NCBI GenBank assembly: GCA_946410305.1
Contig: CAMJZV010000016.1
Span: 1 to 64,000 of the forward strand
From: an uncultured Prevotellaceae bacterium
Lineage (GTDB): Bacteria; Bacteroidota; Bacteroidia; Bacteroidales; Bacteroidaceae
Direction: 5' to 3'
DNA: 64,000 nt
Under the pieces are notes generated by a model. That model searched no databases, was not told the origin of the DNA, and worked only from the letters and a program-made list of their open reading frames with translations. How positions within the stretch are numbered: the stretch's first letter is position 1; each line of letters starts with the position of its first letter. The translations under genes and the position numbers were made by a program. This document shows positions 15,596 through 23,123 of this stretch, in pieces.

Positions 15596-17845
15596 ATGAA
15601 AAAAAATCTCCTGATTGTATTGGCAGCTCTGTCTGCCATCATTGTAGAGGCCCAGCAATTGCGCGACGGCCACTTCTTCAAGACGTTTACGGATGCCCAG
15701 CAGACCGCTCAGGCGGTTCCAGAGGTGTTCAGTCAGTGGTTTACACTCCCCGAGGGAACGGAATGGCGCGAGACAAGGCGCGAGACGGACAATCTGGGTA
15801 TGGAGCACGTCGACTATCGCCAGTATGTGGGTGGTGTCGAGGTGGAGCATGCCATCGTGAAACTCCATTTCAAGGACGGCATGCTGCGTAGTGCCAATGG
15901 TAACGTGATGGAGGCTCGCCGCTCGCCCGCTAAGCTGCGCCGTGCTCCTATGGTGTATAAGAACGGCACACCCGTCGATGAGTTAGGCCGCAAGCTGTTG
16001 CTCGTCTATACCAATGAAGGCTACCGCTATGCCACGAAGATGCTGTCGGCTGACCACAATTACTGGATTTACATTGATGCCGAGAGTGGCAAGGAACTGC
16101 AGCGCATCCCTACGCGCTACTGTGCTGAACCGGAGAAAGCAACGGTGACAGGTAGCACTATCTACAGCGGCGAGGTACAGATGGATGCTTCCTTCGACCC
16201 CGATAAGGGTGTCTATTACCTCTACGACAAGGATCGCAATATTCATACCATGATTGCTGCGTACTTGCCTTCTTATCTGCAGATGATTGCCGACAAGACC
16301 CTTTATCTCAATTTCCCTGAGTTCGAGGCCTGCAATATTCCTATTGAGGAGCTGACCTTTGAAAAATTAAACGAGTGGCTGAGTAAGGGTTTTCAAGGGA
16401 AGGATTTACATCCGTTTAACTACCTAAATCGTAATGGCATCTATGCATACAGTAGCACGCCCATGTTCGACAGCTATCGCTTCAAGAGCTTTACCATCGA
16501 CAGATTGAGCGCATCCACCAGTTCGGGCATGGTAGACCTGCATCCCAACGAGTTTCTCCCCCTCCATCTGAAGGTGGCTATTTCCTATCTGAATAGTGAA
16601 GGCATGATAGAGTTCCAACAACAGAACATCACCAAGCTGCCCTATACCATTGACATGACCATGACCAATGACGAGATACCGGTAGTAGGTGTAACGATCA
16701 GTATCTATAGCAAGAGTCTTGGCGATGATGGCAAGGAAGATGTCAAACTGCTGACAAGCATTGAACTAAAGCCAGACGAAAGCGGTGTGTGTACGTGGGA
16801 CAACGACTTTGTGAAAGCCTCTGCGCTCTACGAGAAGAGTCCCTGGTCGGCTGCAGATATCCATTGGGGAATGGCACGAACCTATGACTTCTACAAGGAG
16901 AAGTTCAACCAAAACAGTTACGACGACAATGGCAGCCCCATCTATAACCTCTTCTATCTGCCACTGACAAATTGGACTAAGGAGCCATACGTTGCCCTAA
17001 CAGACATGAACAATGCCGCTGCAATGACGGGGTACGGTGACATTTTCATGGTGTATGGTATGGGAGGTCTGTATGCCCAAAAGTCTGTTATGCGCCCCGT
17101 TGTTGAATTATCTATCATGGCCCACGAGTTCACGCACATGGTGACAAATGTTACGCCAGGACTGGTGTATCAGGGTGAGTCAGGGGCACTGAACGAGTCG
17201 ATCTCTGACATCATGGGCATTAGTGTGAAGAAGTATGTCGAGGGTAACGACGCCGCTTGGCTCATCGCTGAAAATGTGTTCCCTTATTACAGCTGCCTTC
17301 GTTCCATGGCCTCCCCCAAGGAGGGCAAGGATGGTGATCAGCCATGCCCCGATACCTACGGAGGAGAGTACTGGGTGGATCCCAATAATATTGCTTACGA
17401 CAACGGGGGTGTACACTTCAACAGCGGTGTGCAGAACAAGTGGTTCTATCTCCTCTCTGACGGCGGCACTGGCACCAACGACAAGAATTTTACCTACGAC
17501 GTGACGGGCATCGGCATCGACAAGGCCCAGCAGATTGTCTATCGTACGACGATGATGTATGCCACATCCCAGTCGCAATATGCTGACATGCGCCTGGCCT
17601 CCATCCAGGCTGCCGAAGACCTTCATGGCGCAGAGAGTGCTGAACTGGCATCCGTACTGAATGCTTGGGATGCTGTTGGAGTCACCGAAGGCAGTGCCAC
17701 CAGCATTGAAATGGTGAAGAATTCGCAGTCCGTGGTTAATGGGCTGGATGGCAAATGGTACACCCTCGACGGTCGCCTACTTGAGGGCCAGCCCACCAAG
17801 AAGGGTATGTATATCAATGGTAACCGCAAGGTCGTAATTAAGTGA
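15596..17845 (+). CDS. Secreted thermolysin-like (M4) metallopeptidase, paralogue 1
   Basis: 749 residues. A signal peptide (1-18, ending VEAQ) is followed by a long propeptide-like region and a metallopeptidase domain. Zinc ligands are H510 and H514 in HEFTH and E534 in GALNESISD. The thermolysin transition-state motif GGVHFNSG has H607. The enzyme should cleave proteins outside the cell or at its surface. The C-terminus (about 710-749) carries a WYTLDGRLLEGQPTKKGMYI-type tail shared with other secreted proteins here. It is closely related to the peptidase at 25218-27497, and both depend on the leader element. Substrates are unknown. Confidence 0.88.
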   Translation: MKKNLLIVLAALSAIIVEAQQLRDGHFFKTFTDAQQTAQAVPEVFSQWFTLPEGTEWRETRRETDNLGMEHVDYRQYVGGVEVEHAIVKLHFKDGMLRSANGNVMEARRSPAKLRRAPMVYKNGTPVDELGRKLLLVYTNEGYRYATKMLSADHNYWIYIDAESGKELQRIPTRYCAEPEKATVTGSTIYSGEVQMDASFDPDKGVYYLYDKDRNIHTMIAAYLPSYLQMIADKTLYLNFPEFEACNIPIEELTFEKLNEWLSKGFQGKDLHPFNYLNRNGIYAYSSTPMFDSYRFKSFTIDRLSASTSSGMVDLHPNEFLPLHLKVAISYLNSEGMIEFQQQNITKLPYTIDMTMTNDEIPVVGVTISIYSKSLGDDGKEDVKLLTSIELKPDESGVCTWDNDFVKASALYEKSPWSAADIHWGMARTYDFYKEKFNQNSYDDNGSPIYNLFYLPLTNWTKEPYVALTDMNNAAAMTGYGDIFMVYGMGGLYAQKSVMRPVVELSIMAHEFTHMVTNVTPGLVYQGESGALNESISDIMGISVKKYVEGNDAAWLIAENVFPYYSCLRSMASPKEGKDGDQPCPDTYGGEYWVDPNNIAYDNGGVHFNSGVQNKWFYLLSDGGTGTNDKNFTYDVTGIGIDKAQQIVYRTTMMYATSQSQYADMRLASIQAAEDLHGAESAELASVLNAWDAVGVTEGSATSIEMVKNSQSVVNGLDGKWYTLDGRLLEGQPTKKGMYINGNRKVVIK

Positions 17846-17933
17846 GAAAAGAACTGAGCCTGCTCGAGTTCTTCCGCACGCAACGCCACACTCTCAAAGA
17901 GAGAACGTGAGCGAGTTCGACCGAAGGTCAAGG

Positions 17934-17990
17934 CACCAAGGAAGTAACAAATGTCCCGATAAAATCAGCGTTTTTGTTACTTCCTTGGTG
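17934..17990. terminator. Long bidirectional hairpin between convergent genes
   Basis: Perfect 18-bp arms (17934-17951 and 17973-17990; CACCAAGGAAGTAACAAA) with a 21-nt loop. It lies between the M4 peptidase gene on the plus strand and a 45-codon gene on the minus strand, so it can serve both. Confidence 0.65.
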
Positions 17991-17995
17991 TGTTA

Positions 17996-18133
17996 CTATC
18001 CTGCTTCGTTAGGATCGCCGCCGTCGGAGTCATAGCCTCCATCGTAACCATCTACGCGGCTGAGAGCTAGCATGCCTGCGGTCTGTATCTTCACCACCTG
18101 AATGGTGGGCTGCATATATTCTTTTTTTATCAT
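17996..18133 (-). CDS. Small Prevotella-type peptide (45 aa), function unknown
   Basis: The ATG at 18133 has a good GGAGGA ribosome-binding sequence 7-8 nt upstream, unusual for this phylum. An in-frame ATG at 18148 overlaps that site and would give 50 residues. The peptide starts MIKKEYMQPTIQVVKIQT and ends with a Gly/Asp/Tyr-rich tail (DGYDGGYDSDGGDPNEAG). It resembles the many short proteins of Prevotella and Bacteroides that begin with M[KI]K-x-Y-x-P and contain a central ML-A-L/S motif. No function is known to me. It converges on the M4 peptidase gene. Confidence 0.6.
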   Translation of the reverse strand: MIKKEYMQPTIQVVKIQTAGMLALSRVDGYDGGYDSDGGDPNEAG

Positions 18134-18201
18134 AGCTGTGTCCTCCATTTATTTGATGATGATACATCATTTTTCCGTATTCCCCGCACATTTCTCAAAA
18201 A

Positions 18202-18340
18202 AATGCCCATTTCATCGGGGTTTGTTAATCTGGCAACTTCTGCCAGGCATACTTTTTCCCATTTTGAGACTCATTTTTCCTACCATGGGACTGTTGTTTC
18301 ATGAATACTGCCTACTTTTGCAACCGAAATCAAAACAACA
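18202..18340 (+). repeat. Leader element copy 4 of 5 (shorter UTR)
   Basis: Starts TGCCCATTTCATCGGGG, has the hairpin CTGGCA...TGCCAG, the ACTC...TACCATGGGACTGTTG block and the -7 box TACTTTTG (18313-18320). The downstream UTR diverges and is shorter than in the other copies. It belongs to the copy 2 subfamily. Confidence 0.88.
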
Positions 18341-18529
18341 ATGCGTATGGATATAACACTTGTTCTCACTGTTGCCGTTGCCGCCACCCTTATCGTGGTG
18401 GTGCTAGTGCTTGTAGCCATCATCATTTACCAGCGTTGGCGTATTGGCGACCAGAATGTCTTCATCGAGCGTTTCATCCGTCAGAACGAAGAGATGCGTC
18501 AGAAGATGAGAAAAGCAGGAATATTATAA
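18341..18529 (+). CDS. Small single-pass membrane protein (62 aa)
   Basis: One strong transmembrane helix covers about residues 6-29 (LVLTVAVAATLIVVVLVLVAIIIY). A charged helix follows (NVFIERFIRQNEEMRQKMRKA), probably cytoplasmic and able to form a coiled coil. No family is recognised. It is the first gene behind leader copy 4 and lies 32 bp upstream of the S41-like lipoprotein, so the two are probably co-transcribed. ATG at 18341 or 18347 are both possible. Confidence 0.7.
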   Translation: MRMDITLVLTVAVAATLIVVVLVLVAIIIYQRWRIGDQNVFIERFIRQNEEMRQKMRKAGIL

Positions 18530-18561
18530 AATAGTAAGATGTAATAAAATAATATTAGCAG

Positions 18562-20394
18562 ATGAAAAAAATCTCTTATCTGATGGCAATGGCCATCATG
18601 GTGTTGGGCTTCACCGCCTGCTCCGACGACAATGACAACACTGTACAGCGACCAGAAACCAATTCTGACGACCAGACAGCATATACTGTGAAGCAGGTGC
18701 CGGTGAACCGTGACGGCAACAATAGTGGCACCGTAGCCCTCCGCTTCTACGAGGACATGCCCTCAGTACCCTACATCTCTGTAGCAGATTTCCAGAACAT
18801 CGTGGTACCTGGCACGACAGTCAGCGTGACGAAGACAGGTACGGCACTCTACCAGCTGAAGAACGCTGGTGGTACACTGATAGTAAACACCATTGACGAG
18901 ACCTGTGCCTTCGATGATTTTATGGGCTTTACCAACCAGATGGGACTGGTACAGGCAGGCATGGAGAATGCCTACTACGACGGCCTTCCCTATGTCCGCT
19001 TCAACCGTCAGACACTCAGCGGTGGCTCACCGGCGCAGACCTTCGACTATAGCTCCTACGGCATCAACCTGCGCGGCGACGAGACGATGGTCTATTTCCC
19101 TTTTGCCACACTGGCTGATCTCTATGTTGACCTCTATGGCCACAATGCCGCTTGCAACGGCGAGAAGGTGGTCTATGCCAGCAAAGACGATGATGGGGAT
19201 AGCGGCATCGGCGGCTTTGATAGCGACTTCCTGATGGAGAATCTGATGAAGGATAAGGAACGCAAGACCGATATGGCCGCCTATAACTATGCTGAGCTCT
19301 GCTTCACCATCGACCATTTCTATGGCATGCCCTCTGGTTCTGACTTCGAGAAATCCATCCAGGAGAAAGGCTTGGACAAGACGCTCGAGGCTGATGCTGA
19401 CGGACAGACCGTCAAGCAGTTGCTGCTGTCTACCAACATCGACGACTATGCTGACGGCATGTGTATGCTCTATGCCTACCTCTACGACGGAGGACACACA
19501 CATATGTGGTATGGCAAGCCCAGCACGTCATTCGCCGAGAAATATCCCTCGCTCTACAGCTATTATAATGAAAGAGTCACGATAGTCAGAAATAGGACGT
19601 CTCTGCAGATATATGGCATGACCATTCCTTTACGCGAGGCGTTCTTTGGCGACAAGAGCACCTATCACAAGAAGGGGAATACCGCTATCTGCCATTTCGA
19701 TAATTTTGCATATAACGACATAGTGGCCTGGAACAATTACTATCAGGGCAAGGCACCGCGCCCCACACTGGCAACAAGTCCTAAAGACCCGATGGTCATC
19801 TTCCTCGATGCACTGGAGCAGGCGGCTGCTGACCCAGAAGTGAAGAACTTCGTACTCGATCTGAGTATCAATACCGGTGGCTCGTCGGATGTCGTGGTGG
19901 CTATGACCTCGCTGATGTATGACCAGAGCTTCTTCCGTGCCTATAACGTGATTACCGGTCAGAAAATGGAGTGGTACTATGATGTAGACCGCAACTTCGA
20001 CGGCAAGTATGATGCCCTCGACCAGGACGTTCACTATGACTTGAACTTCTGCATCATCACTTCACCAATCTCTTTCTCCTGCGGCAACCTCTACCCATCC
20101 CTCTGCAAGGATGCAGGACTGCTCATCGCCGGTCAGAAGAGTGGTGGCGGCAGCTGCGCCGTCGGTGCTCACCGCACTGCCGACGGGTTCTATTACCAGA
20201 TTTCCGCAGCACGTGCACGCCTGAGTGACGCGAACTGGCAGAACATCAACGACGGCATCACCCCGCATGTGACGATAGACTATGCCAAAGATATGACAAC
20301 CACCTATGAGGGCCACGATTATACCCTATACTACTATCATAGCTTCTGGGACTTGGACTACCTGAGCACCATCATCGGTGAGTATTATAAATAA
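18562..20394 (+). CDS. S41-like (tail-specific protease family) lipoprotein
   Basis: 610 residues. A lipoprotein signal ends FTAC and is followed by SDDND, the usual surface-export type of acidic tether. The C-terminal half (about 390-600) resembles the S41 peptidase core: NFVLDLSINTGGSS (strand plus glycine turn), then PISFSCGNLYPSLCKDAG with the likely nucleophile Ser, then GGGSCAVG. The N-terminal half is unrecognised. It should be a cell-surface serine peptidase or a peptide-binding derivative; the Lys general base was not located with certainty. It is the second gene of the unit driven by leader copy 4. Confidence 0.7.
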   Translation: MKKISYLMAMAIMVLGFTACSDDNDNTVQRPETNSDDQTAYTVKQVPVNRDGNNSGTVALRFYEDMPSVPYISVADFQNIVVPGTTVSVTKTGTALYQLKNAGGTLIVNTIDETCAFDDFMGFTNQMGLVQAGMENAYYDGLPYVRFNRQTLSGGSPAQTFDYSSYGINLRGDETMVYFPFATLADLYVDLYGHNAACNGEKVVYASKDDDGDSGIGGFDSDFLMENLMKDKERKTDMAAYNYAELCFTIDHFYGMPSGSDFEKSIQEKGLDKTLEADADGQTVKQLLLSTNIDDYADGMCMLYAYLYDGGHTHMWYGKPSTSFAEKYPSLYSYYNERVTIVRNRTSLQIYGMTIPLREAFFGDKSTYHKKGNTAICHFDNFAYNDIVAWNNYYQGKAPRPTLATSPKDPMVIFLDALEQAAADPEVKNFVLDLSINTGGSSDVVVAMTSLMYDQSFFRAYNVITGQKMEWYYDVDRNFDGKYDALDQDVHYDLNFCIITSPISFSCGNLYPSLCKDAGLLIAGQKSGGGSCAVGAHRTADGFYYQISAARARLSDANWQNINDGITPHVTIDYAKDMTTTYEGHDYTLYYYHSFWDLDYLSTIIGEYYK

Positions 20395-20455
20395 TAGTGG
20401 AATAAAAAACTTATCAATCAATTAAAAAATGAATTAATATTAAAATCTTAGCAAC

Positions 20456-21010
20456 ATGAAAAAGATGATGATGACGCTCGCAGCCGTCCTTTGCTGCGCA
20501 ATGACCATGACAGTATTCACCGCTTGCGGCAGTGATGACGATGACAGCAAGAACCCTGCTGAGGACACCACGCCCAAGCAGGTGGCTATGAACTTTGTAT
20601 TATACAACACCGCAGATATGCTCAACTACTGCAACATTGAAATCTCCTACGACAACGGACTGGGCAATGCCAAGACCGTGACGCTGACCAAGGACATGGT
20701 GAACGAGAACTTCTCATGGAAGCAGATGCTGACAGCCGACCGTCTGCCCGCCACCTTCACCATCAGCCGCAAAGTCACCCTCAAGCAGAGCATTGACGAG
20801 GTGGAGAAGTTCACCTACACCCGCGGCTACTCTTATGCCTATGCCCTCTACAATGCTGCCGGCAAGCGAGTTTTTGAAGGTACGCCCTATGCTAGCACAG
20901 GCAGTAGTGACGGTTCTGGTGCAAAAATTGCCGAGCGCATCAATGCCGGAGCCCTCGACCACACCTACACCTTCACGTTCGATGCCAAGGGCAATATGAC
21001 ATCCAAGTGA
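20456..21010 (+). CDS. Lipoprotein of unknown function (184 aa)
   Basis: The lipoprotein signal ends FTAC and is followed by GSDDDDS. Its first 25 codons are clearly related in nucleotide sequence to those of the lipoprotein at 27499-27858 (MKK...TLAA-x-LCC-x-MTMTV), although no leader element precedes it. The mature part appears all-beta and ends with a YTFTFDAKGNMTSK strand. It lies 61 bp after the S41-like gene with no visible terminator between, so it may belong to the same operon. A strong terminator follows. Confidence 0.7.
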   Translation: MKKMMMTLAAVLCCAMTMTVFTACGSDDDDSKNPAEDTTPKQVAMNFVLYNTADMLNYCNIEISYDNGLGNAKTVTLTKDMVNENFSWKQMLTADRLPATFTISRKVTLKQSIDEVEKFTYTRGYSYAYALYNAAGKRVFEGTPYASTGSSDGSGAKIAERINAGALDHTYTFTFDAKGNMTSK

Positions 21011-21042
21011 GATTGAGTATGGCAATGGAACGCCCTATCATA

Positions 21043-21093
21043 GTAAACAAGAAGGACTCAGAGTTACAGACCCCCTGAGTCCTTCTTGTTTAC
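21043..21093 (+). terminator. Strong terminator with 19-bp stem
   Basis: Perfect 19-bp arms (21043-21061 and 21075-21093; GTAAACAAGAAGGACTCAG) around a 13-nt loop. No long T-run follows, but the stem is unusually strong. It closes the 18.3-21.0 kb unit. Confidence 0.7.
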
Positions 21094-21105
21094 AGAAAAA
21101 ATAGG

Positions 21106-21610
21106 TTTTCAAAAAAAGGTTCCACCTTTCACAGATTTGTCGAGACCCCAGTAAATAAAGGGATTGCGGGCGTGGAGGGAGGTTCCCAACGTTCCACAAA
21201 CGTTTCACAATGCTTTCACAAACTAATAGGTACGCGTGAGTGTCGTTCCTGTGCGCGAGATAGGCTAATTTGCGAAAAAGTCATACAGCTTTTCCAAAAG
21301 TGGTACGACTTTTCAGAAAGTGGTACCACTTTCTGAAAGGAATAGCTATCTTACGAGTGGGATGAGCAAACTCATCGCTGAGATAGCTGTACCCAGAAAA
21401 ATACGGTGAGCGTTTTCCGGAAAACGCTCACCGTTTTTTGGCGAGACAGCCATTCCCGCAGCTGTATCAGCTACTCCCGTTGTAATATCGCCCCCGTGGA
21501 AGCTTTGTGAAACGTTCGTGAAACGTCCGCGCGCATCCGAAACGCCCAGAATCCCTTTAAACAAAGGGTTCTGGGCATATCCGTGGAAGGTGGAACCATA
21601 TTTTTGAAAA
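21106..21610. repeat. Hairpin-rich non-coding element, copy A
   Basis: About 505 bp with no credible gene. The ends pair with each other: TTTTCAAAAA (21106-21115) with 21601-21610, and GGTTCCACCTT (21118-21128) with 21587-21597. Inside are a 28-bp perfect palindrome (21311-21338), a 32-bp perfect palindrome (21403-21434), a CCCAGAAtCCCTTT hairpin (21545-21575), TTTCACA/TGTGAAA blocks and degenerate units of about 21 nt. It shares these modules with copy B at 47820-48316. Confidence 0.75.
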
Positions 21611-21746
21611 GTCCACAGCGTGCGCACGCGCGCACATATTATTGCAAGTGTTCTGACCTGTCACCTGACACTCCTAAACAAAGTTAAAATGGTAATGTTT
21701 TGCACAGAAAACAAAGAAAATATTTGTTTTGTGTACGAAATATAAC

Positions 21747-21754
21747 TATATTTG
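21747..21754 (+). promoter_or_regulatory. -7 box of abiEi-like gene
   Basis: TATATTTG, 27 bp upstream of the ATG at 21782. Confidence 0.6.
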
Positions 21755-21781
21755 CACCGTGTAAACACCAAATGTATTTAG

Positions 21782-22417
21782 ATGACACCGTTTGAGAACA
21801 TAGGCAATATCCCCTTTGATGTTAATGTGCTAAGTGCGGTTTTTCCGAACCATAAGCATATTAACGAGAAGGCGCGTGCACTCGAAAAGAATGGTCAGAT
21901 TATACGCTTAAAGAAGGGAATGTACGTGGCCAGCAAGATGGAGACTGGTAAGGAACTGTCGAAGGAACTGATAGCAAATCACATTTACGGGCCATCGTAT
22001 GTGGGTTGCGAATATGCCTTGCGCTATTATGGGCTGATACCAGAACGTGTGTATCAGGTAACATCGGTTACCACCAAGCACTCCAGGGATTTTGAGAATA
22101 CTGTAGGTCGTTTCAGTTATCAGAACTGCTCGCCAGAATACTTCGCTGTTGGCGTAAGGATAGAGCATGAAGATGGTGTTAACTTCTTGATAGCAACCCC
22201 CGAGAAGGCTCTTTGCGATGTGATTAACTTTAGCAAGTGTCTGAATCTACGTTTCATGAAGGATGTAGAGACTTATCTTGAGGAAGACATCCGTTTTGAC
22301 ACTGACGCACTTGAGAGCTTTGATATCGAACTTCTGGAACGATGTGCACTAGCAAGCCGCAAGCAATCGAGTATTAACATGTTAATAAAGTATATAAAGC
22401 ATGTCAGACATCTTTGA
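21782..22417 (+). CDS. AbiEi-like type IV antitoxin
   Basis: 211 residues. The N-terminal winged-helix-like domain (INEKARALEKNGQIIRLKKGMYV) and the following core (GPSYVGCEYALRYYGLIPE, TPEKALCDVI) match the AbiEi antitoxin/regulator family. In AbiE systems this protein represses the operon and counteracts the AbiEii nucleotidyltransferase toxin. The gene looks complete. It overlaps by 17 bp a downstream gene that is only a remnant of the toxin (22401-22600), so the system should no longer be functional as a toxin-antitoxin pair. Confidence 0.85.
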   Translation: MTPFENIGNIPFDVNVLSAVFPNHKHINEKARALEKNGQIIRLKKGMYVASKMETGKELSKELIANHIYGPSYVGCEYALRYYGLIPERVYQVTSVTTKHSRDFENTVGRFSYQNCSPEYFAVGVRIEHEDGVNFLIATPEKALCDVINFSKCLNLRFMKDVETYLEEDIRFDTDALESFDIELLERCALASRKQSSINMLIKYIKHVRHL

Positions 22418-22600
22418 ACAAATGATAGCGCAGCACACTATCGCAGGCGATAACGGGAACTCCTAAAGGAACGTATTTCCAAAGCAGACATTGATGTAGT
22501 AAAAGCCGATGTTATCCCTTATATCATTGACAAGCGCGAACTCGACATATGGAGCAACGATTACTTCCTGCAACTGGCCGATATGATTGTGTTTAAGTGA
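22401..22600 (+). pseudogene. AbiEii-like toxin, internally deleted remnant
   Basis: The start (MSDIFEQMIAQHTI) is the typical N-terminus of AbiEii-like nucleotidyltransferases and overlaps abiEi as expected. After 21 codons the frame stops. From about 22464 a different frame reads LKERISKADIDVVKADVIPYI...LADMIVFK and stops at 22598-22600, which looks like the C-terminus of the same family. Roughly 200 or more residues, including the nucleotidyltransferase core, are missing. The gene is therefore a deletion product with a frame shift. Confidence 0.75.
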
Positions 22601-22718
22601 AATTTGCGGGATTTTAGAATCAAATTTTTTTTCGAACACGAATCTCATTAATCTTACTAATCTTTTTCTACCTGCATAGTTTATTCGTTGGATTCGTGCA
22701 ATTCGTGTTCGTTTAAAA

Positions 22719-23015
22719 TCATTTAATCACCGTCTTCTTTCCATTCACGATGTACATTCCCTTCGTGGTTGGCTTGCTATCCAGCTTGCGACCATCGAGG
22801 GTGTACCAATTATCATTCGTGTTATTCGTGAGATTCGTGTTCGTTACACTTACAATTTCCGTGGTTTCGTTGTCTCCGAAGTCGAGCACGAAGCTGCGGG
22901 CCTCATTCTGGCCGCCGCTTGTCGGTACATAGAAGTGGCAGCGGAAGCACTTCAGCGTGCGAGGGTTCTTCGAATAGCCCAGCTTGTTGCCGCTAGACAT
23001 CAGGATGATCTCGTT
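22719..23015 (-). pseudogene. C-terminal remnant of a secreted protein
   Basis: The minus strand reads LNEIILMSSGNKLGYSKNPRTLKCFRCHFYVP...ARSFVLDFGDNETTEI and then a WYTLDGRKLDSKPTTKGMYI-type tail to the stop at 22719. This is the C-terminal end of a Prevotella secreted protein with the same tail as both M4 peptidases. Upstream of about 23015 the similarity ends and the opposite strand carries an AraC fragment, so only the last 95-100 codons survive. There is no start codon or promoter. A nine-base ATTCGTG repeat lies inside it. Confidence 0.65.
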
Positions 23016-23123
23016 GAGGTTGCCATCGCCGCCCATTGCGGCTTCGCCGACCGCAGCTACTTCCAGCACAAATTCAAGGAACTTACCGGCATCACTCCCG
23101 CCCAATACACCCAGCAGGTGTAA
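23012..23123 (+). pseudogene. AraC-family HTH C-terminal remnant
   Basis: About 36 codons (VEVAIAAHCGFADRSYFQHK, then FKELTGITPAQYTQQV) correspond to the second helix-turn-helix of AraC-type regulators, including the G-F-[AS]-[DS]-x-S-Y-F signature. No upstream AraC sequence is present. The region before 23012 is the minus-strand secreted-protein remnant. The fragment ends at 23123, directly abutting the stop codon of the convergent histidine kinase gene. Confidence 0.65.

Noticed and set aside
18301..18534. 77-codon ORF overlapping the small membrane protein gene
   Set aside because: It starts inside the leader element before the transcription start. The alternative frame encodes a clear transmembrane protein.
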